Source: Pseudomonadota bacterium
GTDB lineage: Bacteria; Myxococcota_A; UBA796; GCA-2862545
Direction of reading: 5' to 3'
Length of the DNA: 64,000 nucleotides
NCBI GenBank assembly: GCA_947505245.1
Contig: CANNIZ010000010.1
Coordinates: 1 to 64,000, forward strand
Both the position numbers and the translations under genes were made by a program. Below the pieces are notes generated by a model that was not told where the DNA came from, did no database searches, and saw nothing but the letters and a program-made list of their open reading frames with translations. This document shows positions 59,013-64,000 of the stretch, piece by piece; the first letter of the stretch is position 1; each line of letters begins with the position of its first letter.

Positions 59013-59752
59013 CAGCTGGACCTCCGGTCTTTCCAGGCCCGCACGGGATCCTCCGCGTCGATGAGCTCGTCGGTCGCGGCCTCCCAAGCGGAGGCGCTCC
59101 CGCCTGCCGCGATCGGGAGCCGGTCGGTGAGGGTCCGCTCGAGTTCGCTCTGATCGACGGCGCAAGCGCGCAGACGCACGACCACGTCGTCGAGCGACAA
59201 CGCGCGCACGTCTTCGCCGACGGACGGCGGCGCGCTGCTCTCGAGGTCGCGCTCGGCGACCACGGCCTCGGATTGCTGAGCCTGTTCGAGCGCCGCGAAC
59301 GCGACGATCATCCGTTCGAGCAACGGCCCGGGGGCCGCTACGGCCTGGAGCACGCCGTCGATCACGGAGGCGGCGCCCGCATACGCGCGCAACGCTGAGG
59401 GGTCGGCTTCGGCGAGGGCCGCGCAGCGAACGTAGACCTCCCGCCACGCTTGGAGCGCCTCGACCTCGTTTCGCAGCGCGTCTCGCTCGACGGTGGCCCG
59501 GTCGCCCCGGTCGCGCAGCAGCACCACGCGCCGCCAGGCCGCGCGCATGCGCTGTTCTGGCGTCGGCGCGGGCACGCTCGTCAGCCAGCCAAGGAGCCCT
59601 GCGCGCGGCGGGGTTGGTTCGTCGACGATCGGCGCGCAAAGTCGCTCGAGTCGCTCGAGTCGCTCGTGATGGTGGCCTATCGCGGGGACGAGCCGCAGCT
59701 CGATGTCCTCGCGGAGCGGTGTGGGTGTGGGGTACAGCGGCCGGACGGGCAT
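59012..59752 (-). CDS. Unknown protein with coiled-coil region, first gene of a coupled pair
   Basis: A 246-residue protein. HHHERLERLERLCAPIV near residue 27 and a long helical stretch (about 65-200) rich in Arg, Glu and Ala suggest a coiled coil. The Glu-Arg-Leu repeats come from a 9-bp tandem repeat at 59641-59668. No membrane segment. It is co-expressed with the following gene through a 3-bp overlap. Function unknown. Confidence 0.65.
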   Translation of the reverse strand: MPVRPLYPTPTPLREDIELRLVPAIGHHHERLERLERLCAPIVDEPTPPRAGLLGWLTSVPAPTPEQRMRAAWRRVVLLRDRGDRATVERDALRNEVEALQAWREVYVRCAALAEADPSALRAYAGAASVIDGVLQAVAAPGPLLERMIVAFAALEQAQQSEAVVAERDLESSAPPSVGEDVRALSLDDVVVRLRACAVDQSELERTLTDRLPIAAGGSASAWEAATDELIDAEDPVRAWKDRRSS

Positions 59753-59812
59753 GGCTGGAGCATGCCACGCGCGCGCGGCCAGATGCACCGGCGCAGCGTT
59801 ACCCGGGGGGGT

Positions 59813-61402
59813 ATGGCCCTGCTCGTATCCAACGTCCCCTGGTCGGCTGAGGGTGGTGATCCCGCGCTCGCTGTCGCTCTCGTCCTCGAGGTAGACGTCT
59901 CGCGCGTGCGCGCCGCCACGTTGGTGAAGAAGAGCCTTGACGCGCGGCACAAGCGCGCGAATTGGCGCGCGACGATTCGGCTCGAGATCGACGGAGAGGC
60001 GGCCCTCCTCGCGCGCAAGCTGCCCGGCGTGCGCGCGTGGACCGAGCGGGACGAAGATCGTTACGGCGGCGATCGCCCGGTGGTGCGGAAGGTCTGGCCG
60101 GCGGCGCGCCGTCCGATCATCGTCGGCGCGGGGCCCGCAGGGCTGTTCGCCGCGCTTTACCTCGCTGAACAGGGCGCGAAGGTCACGTTGCTCGAGCGCG
60201 GATGCGCCGTCGAAGAGCGCGTCATCGCGGTGAACCGGAACTGGCAGCGCAAGGCGCCGCTGGACCCCGAGAACAACGTGTTGTTCGGGGAAGGCGGCGC
60301 GGGCACGTTCTCGGACGGCAAGGTGTACACGCGGCGTCGGGACGGCGATCTCGGCTACATCTTCCGCCGCCTCGTCGACTTTGGCGCGGATCCCGAGATC
60401 CTGAACGACTCGTACGCTCACCTCGGCACGGACAGGGTCCGCGCGATCCTGCCGAGGTTTCGGCAGCGCCTGCGCGAGCTCGGGGTCGACATCCGCTTCT
60501 CGACGCGCGTCGTCGATCTCCTCGTTGAAGACGGCCGCTGCCGCGGCGTGAAGTTGGCCGACGGGACGGTGCTCGAAGGTGGCCCGGTCATGGTCGCCGC
60601 GGGGCACTCGGCCCGGGACGTTGGCGAGATGCTCGTGCGCGCCGGTGTCGCCGCTGAGGCACGCCCCATCGCTATCGGAGCGCGCATCGAACACCCGCAG
60701 TCGCTGATCGACGAAGCCACCTACGGAAAGCCCCGCGGCGAGCTTCCTGCGGCGTCGTATCGGCTCGCGCACAACCCCGAGAAGGGGCGCCACGCCCACA
60801 CGTTCTGCATGTGCCCGGGTGGCATGGTCGTCCCGGCCACGCAGCACCCCCAAACGGTCGTGGTCAACGGCATGAGCTTCGCGGCCCGCCGCGCTTTCTT
60901 CGCGAATTCCGCGGTGATCGTCGAGGTGTCTCCGGCCGACTATGGCGGCGAAGGCCCCCTCGCTGGCTACGATTTTCAGGCGCGGATCGAGCGCGCCGCG
61001 TACGCGATGTCCGGTGATGATCGCGCGCCTGCGCAGCGTTTTGTCGATCTGGCCGCGAACCGCACATCCGCTGAGCTGCCGCGCACGAGCTACCCGTTCG
61101 GCATCGCCCCGGCCGATCTACGCGAGGTGCTGCCGGCGTACGTCGTCGACGGCATGATCGCTGCCGTACGCGCGTTTGATCACAAGCTCGCGGGGTTCGC
61201 TGGCCCGGACGCGGTGCTGATCGCACCCGAGACCCGCACCACCTCGCCCGTTCGGTTTCTGCGCGACGAGCGACGCGAATCCACCACCGTCCGCGATCTG
61301 TTCCCGATCGGCGAGGGAGCTGGGTACGGCGGCGGCATCGTGAGCTGCGCGCTCGACGGGTACGTCGCCGCACGCGCGATCGTCCTGACCGAGGGAACAT
61401 GA
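59813..61402 (+). CDS. FAD-dependent dehydrogenase (COG2509-like)
   Basis: A 529-residue flavoprotein. A 90-residue N-terminal domain precedes the dinucleotide-binding motif IIVGAGPAGLFAALYLAE (about 99-116) and ERGCAVEERV. The segment LFGEGGAGTFSDGKVYTRRR, the HTFCMCPGGMVVPA patch and the C-terminal GEGAGYGGGIVSCALDGY are typical of uncharacterised FAD dehydrogenases of this group. The substrate is unknown. Start ATG 59813; the ATG of the next gene overlaps its stop. Confidence 0.88.
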   Translation: MALLVSNVPWSAEGGDPALAVALVLEVDVSRVRAATLVKKSLDARHKRANWRATIRLEIDGEAALLARKLPGVRAWTERDEDRYGGDRPVVRKVWPAARRPIIVGAGPAGLFAALYLAEQGAKVTLLERGCAVEERVIAVNRNWQRKAPLDPENNVLFGEGGAGTFSDGKVYTRRRDGDLGYIFRRLVDFGADPEILNDSYAHLGTDRVRAILPRFRQRLRELGVDIRFSTRVVDLLVEDGRCRGVKLADGTVLEGGPVMVAAGHSARDVGEMLVRAGVAAEARPIAIGARIEHPQSLIDEATYGKPRGELPAASYRLAHNPEKGRHAHTFCMCPGGMVVPATQHPQTVVVNGMSFAARRAFFANSAVIVEVSPADYGGEGPLAGYDFQARIERAAYAMSGDDRAPAQRFVDLAANRTSAELPRTSYPFGIAPADLREVLPAYVVDGMIAAVRAFDHKLAGFAGPDAVLIAPETRTTSPVRFLRDERRESTTVRDLFPIGEGAGYGGGIVSCALDGYVAARAIVLTEGT

Positions 61403-62565
61403 CGCCGCCCACGTTCCTCCTCCCGGAGCCCGTCGCCGTCGAGGGGCTCGGGTTCACCACCGCAGACGCCACCTGGTGCGGGGAGCCCCTGCTCGACCGT
61501 CAGCGGGCCGAGGTGCTGCGGGCCGGGCTCGTCCTCGGCGACAGCGACGACGTGGTGACGCTGTCGCCCGGCTCGATCGCGACGGCCGCCGCCCTGCGCG
61601 CCTTCGTCGTCGCGACCGACGCCGAGCCGAGCGCGCGCCTCGGGGTCCTCGCCGATCCCGTCGGGGCGTGGGCGGATCACGCCGCGTTCGGCGCGCCGGC
61701 GCGCATGATTCGCTGGCGCGGCCGCGATCGCTCCCCTGATCGCCTCGTCGGGATCAGCCCCATCGCCGTCCCAGTGACCGGCACCAAGGCGTTGGAGGTT
61801 CGCCTGGCGGACGTGCCTGGTGGACGCGCCGAGTCGCTCCCCCACGCGCCGGCCCTGCTGGTGCCGGTGGGCGGGTGGGCGGGCCTGTTGTGGGCGAACC
61901 TGCTTACGCTTCCCGACGCGCTCGAGACCGGGCTGCGCGAGCCCGCGTGGTCGCTCGGGGCGCGCGCGCTCGCGGCCTGGTGGCGCGGCGGCAGCGGTGA
62001 AGGGTTCCTCGCGCGCTTCAACCGCGTCGATGAAGGGGCGTTCGTCCACCCGGACGCGTCGGTCACGGCGTCGTGGATCAAAAAGGGCGCCCGGGTCGGC
62101 CCCGGGGCGGTCGTTTCTTACTCCATCATCGGCGAAGGGGCGTCGGTCGAGGCCGGCGCGCTCGCGCAGTACTGTGTGCTGGCGCCGCGCGCCCACGTGC
62201 AGCGGCGGGGCTTCGCGCAGTACGCGGTGGTGAGCACCGACGCGGCCGTCGCGGGCACGGTGCAACTCGCGGTGCTCGGGCCCGGTTCCGCGGTGAAGCG
62301 CGGCGCGACGCTGCTGGATCAGACCCTTGACGGGGCGCCGGTGCGAGTGCTGCTCGGCGGGCAGCTGCACCCCGTTCCGCTCGGGTCGATCGGGGTCGGG
62401 GTCGGAGCGCGCACGGTCGTCGGTCACAGCGTGGTCGTGATGCCGGGTCGGTCGCTGCCCGCCGACCTCCGCATCGCGGCGGGCCCGGGGAACCTGCTCG
62501 TTCGCGTGCCCGAGGGCGCCTCGGGGCTGCAGTTGGTGCACGATGGAACGCTCGTCCCGCGATGA
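61399..62565 (+). CDS. Left-handed beta-helix protein with nucleotidyltransferase-like layout
   Basis: A 388-residue protein. The N-terminal 200 residues resemble the size of a sugar nucleotidyltransferase domain but lack the GxGTRM signature, so catalysis there is doubtful. Residues about 215-370 are hexapeptide repeats (FVHPDASVTASWIKKGARVG, PGAVVSYSIIGEGASVEAGA) forming a left-handed beta-helix as in GlmU. ATGA couplings link it to the FAD dehydrogenase upstream and the glycosyltransferase downstream, so a role in cell-surface sugar or lipid assembly is plausible. Confidence 0.75.
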   Translation: MTPPTFLLPEPVAVEGLGFTTADATWCGEPLLDRQRAEVLRAGLVLGDSDDVVTLSPGSIATAAALRAFVVATDAEPSARLGVLADPVGAWADHAAFGAPARMIRWRGRDRSPDRLVGISPIAVPVTGTKALEVRLADVPGGRAESLPHAPALLVPVGGWAGLLWANLLTLPDALETGLREPAWSLGARALAAWWRGGSGEGFLARFNRVDEGAFVHPDASVTASWIKKGARVGPGAVVSYSIIGEGASVEAGALAQYCVLAPRAHVQRRGFAQYAVVSTDAAVAGTVQLAVLGPGSAVKRGATLLDQTLDGAPVRVLLGGQLHPVPLGSIGVGVGARTVVGHSVVVMPGRSLPADLRIAAGPGNLLVRVPEGASGLQLVHDGTLVPR

Positions 62566-63656
62566 TCGACGCCTGGCTGCTCATCTCCACGCTGGTGTGG
62601 CTGTTCCTTCACCTCGCGTTCGCGGGCTGGGGGCGCGGACATCGACTTGAGCGGGACGGGCAGGGGAAGGGCTCCGTGCGGGTGTGTGTACCCGCCCGCG
62701 ACGAAGCTGCGAACATCGCGGCCTGCGTGCGCGCGGTGCTCGCGGACCCACGGGTGACCGAGCTCGTCGTCGTCGATGACGGCAGCACGGACGGGACGCG
62801 GGAGCACGCGATCGCCGCCGCAGCGGGCGACGCGCGATGCTTCGTTCGCGTCGCGGAGGAGCGCCCCGCAGGCTGGCTCGGCAAGCCGTGGGCCTGTACC
62901 GCCGCAGCCATCGGCGCCGAGACGGACTGGCTGCTGTTCCTCGACGCGGACGTCGCGGTGGCGCCGGGCGCCGTCGGCGCGACGATCGAGCGGGCCGAAC
63001 GCGAGCGTGCCGACTTCGCCTCGCTGTTCGGCACCTGGGAGGTCGTGTCGTTCTGGGAGCGGCTTTGCATCCCCGCGTTCGGGTGGCTGATCCGCTCTGT
63101 GGTCGATCTCCGCGCCGTCAACGGAGGCACGCGCGCGTTCGCGAACGGCCAGTACCTGCTCGTTCGGCGAACGGCCTACCAGGCCCTCGGCGGACATGGC
63201 GTCGTTCGCGGCGAGATCCTCGACGACGTCCGCTTCGCGCAACGCGCACGCGAGGCCGGGCTCGTCGGCCGCCTGTGGTGGGCGCCGTGGGCGTTTCGCG
63301 TGCGCCTCTACCGCGACCTCGGCGAGATCGTGGCGGGCTACCGAAAGAACCTGCACGAGGGGCTCGGCCGCAACAAGGGCGTCACGATCGGCGCGTCGTT
63401 TGGCGTCCTGGCGACGACGGCGTTGCCGGTGCTCGCAGCCGTTGCGTTTGTCGCGCTCGGCGACGGTGCACGCGCCGCGTGGGCTTCCGTCGTCGTGCTG
63501 TTGGGCGTCCTGCTGCGCGTTCGCCTCGAGCTGCGCGACGGCCGCTCAGCCGCGATCGCCCTGCTTCATCCCGTCGCAGGTGCGATCATCGCGCTCGTGC
63601 TGTTGCTCTCGATCGCGCCCGGAGCGTGGAAGGGCCGCGCGCTCACTCGGCCCTGA
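62562..63656 (+). CDS. Membrane family 2 glycosyltransferase
   Basis: A 364-residue GT-A enzyme. An N-terminal membrane helix (about 4-22) is followed by VCVPARDEAANIAACV, the nucleotide-binding VVVDDGSTDGT and the metal motif LFLDADVAV. GEILDDVRFAQRAREAG supplies the catalytic Asp. Two to three C-terminal transmembrane helices (about 265-355) follow. The overall plan resembles HpnB- or CrtQ-like transferases acting on lipid carriers. The ATG overlaps the preceding stop. It converges with the partial gene at the window end by 14 bp. Confidence 0.85.
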   Translation: MIDAWLLISTLVWLFLHLAFAGWGRGHRLERDGQGKGSVRVCVPARDEAANIAACVRAVLADPRVTELVVVDDGSTDGTREHAIAAAAGDARCFVRVAEERPAGWLGKPWACTAAAIGAETDWLLFLDADVAVAPGAVGATIERAERERADFASLFGTWEVVSFWERLCIPAFGWLIRSVVDLRAVNGGTRAFANGQYLLVRRTAYQALGGHGVVRGEILDDVRFAQRAREAGLVGRLWWAPWAFRVRLYRDLGEIVAGYRKNLHEGLGRNKGVTIGASFGVLATTALPVLAAVAFVALGDGARAAWASVVVLLGVLLRVRLELRDGRSAAIALLHPVAGAIIALVLLLSIAPGAWKGRALTRP

Positions 63657-64000
63657 GGCCCGCGCAGGTGACGTCGATCAGCGTGGGGGCCGCTCCACCG
63701 CAGGACTTGTAGCGGTACAGGTGCGCGGCGTGCCAGCCTTTCTCGGCCACGCTGCGGCTGAACGCCCAGTACGGCTTGCCGTCGTCGCCTTTGGTCAACG
63801 GAGCGGCCTGCAGGACCGGCTCGTAGTCCACCCAGGCGTCCATCGAGTAGGTGCAGCCGGCCTCCTCTTTGGCCGCGTCGTCGCCGACGTAGGCGAACGT
63901 GAGCGTCTGGTTGGTCGACACGCTCTGCAAGCCCTCGCCGCGCTTCGCGAACACCTTCGGATCGGTGCCGGTGACGAGGCGGTTGTTCACGTCGCGGCAG
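63643..64000 (-). CDS. Unknown gene, 5' end cut by the window
   Basis: Only the C-terminal 118 residues are inside the window, and the frame stays open to position 64000. The visible part has three cysteines (EEAGCTYS, KSCGGAAP, VTCAGL) and strands such as TLTFAYVGDD and YWAFSRSVAEKGW, suggesting a secreted disulfide-bearing protein. A GTG at 63988-63990 is probably internal. No family recognised. Confidence 0.6.
   Translation of the reverse strand, partial: CRDVNNRLVTGTDPKVFAKRGEGLQSVSTNQTLTFAYVGDDAAKEEAGCTYSMDAWVDYEPVLQAAPLTKGDDGKPYWAFSRSVAEKGWHAAHLYRYKSCGGAAPTLIDVTCAGLRAE

Noticed and set aside
59641-59668. Three copies of a 9-bp tandem repeat (TCGCTCGAG-like)
   Set aside because: In frame within a coding region, giving a short Glu-Arg-Leu helix repeat; ordinary coding microrepeat.
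61180-62541. 453-codon minus-strand frame over the FAD dehydrogenase and beta-helix genes
   Set aside because: Arg/Ala/Pro/His-rich antisense of two well-supported plus-strand genes, with no motif.

Overview
The window is GC-rich (roughly 70 percent by eye), densely coding DNA with many GTG starts and many ATGA/GTGA stop-start overlaps. A Cys-Gly-Cys C-terminal anchor of the MYXO-CTERM type, two giant MopE-like/FG-GAP surface proteins, a Ser/Thr protein kinase and an unusual number of orphan secreted lipoproteins suggest a Myxococcota (former deltaproteobacterial) chromosome. This placement is inference; no rRNA, tRNA, phage, IS or CRISPR feature was seen.

Layout. 1-0.87 kb: a FitAB/VapBC-type toxin-antitoxin pair behind a palindromic operator. 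0.87-6.4 kb: a divergent Mla/MCE lipid-transport locus with one ATPase and two different MlaE permeases on the minus strand. On the plus strand lie a small helical protein, one MCE protein, an SH3-like periplasmic protein, a membrane protein and a porin, the last three translationally coupled. 6.5-10.2 kb: a tight operon of cytochrome c lipoprotein, acyl-CoA synthetase, small protein, HAD phosphatase and alpha/beta hydrolase. 10.2-13.1 kb: a membrane protein, a GNAT acetyltransferase and aminopeptidase P.

13.1-16.8 kb holds a 1240-residue FG-GAP/MopE-like lipoprotein. It is divergent from a ring-cleavage dioxygenase pair (16.9-19.1 kb) whose second subunit is fused to a RidA/aminomuconate-deaminase-like domain. 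19-32.9 kb is dominated by secreted or lipid-anchored proteins: a lamin-tail protein, a GH16 glycosidase with seven FG-GAP repeats and several orphans. A short UvrA paralogue and a GyrI-like protein also lie here. A gene-poor stretch at 31.6-31.9 kb carries three tandem copies of a 62-bp hairpin repeat.

33-38.8 kb: a Ser/Thr kinase divergent from an RhlE-type helicase; a 320-bp gap with a candidate structured RNA; a cluster of three lipoproteins around a palindrome; a DUF2058 protein. 38.8-43 kb: a membrane-anchored protein coupled to a second MopE-like lipoprotein ending in a beta-helix. 43-45.1 kb: a tandem universal stress protein overlapping a fatty-acid desaturase, then a 39-residue membrane microprotein.

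45.1-56.4 kb is one long minus-strand run: an HSP90-like ATPase, a coupled 1730-residue degenerate HSP90-like giant, murG, a HEAT-tailed M1 aminopeptidase and a metallo-beta-lactamase-fold hydrolase. 56.5-64 kb: a divergent GAF-histidine kinase-receiver hybrid, two coupled orphans, then an FAD dehydrogenase, a left-handed beta-helix protein and a glycosyltransferase as a coupled operon. A gene truncated by the window edge closes the window.

The strongest candidates for something new are the HSP90-like pair coupled to murG, the dioxygenase-deaminase fusion, the structured RNA at 35.69-35.79 kb, and the MCE-to-porin operon.
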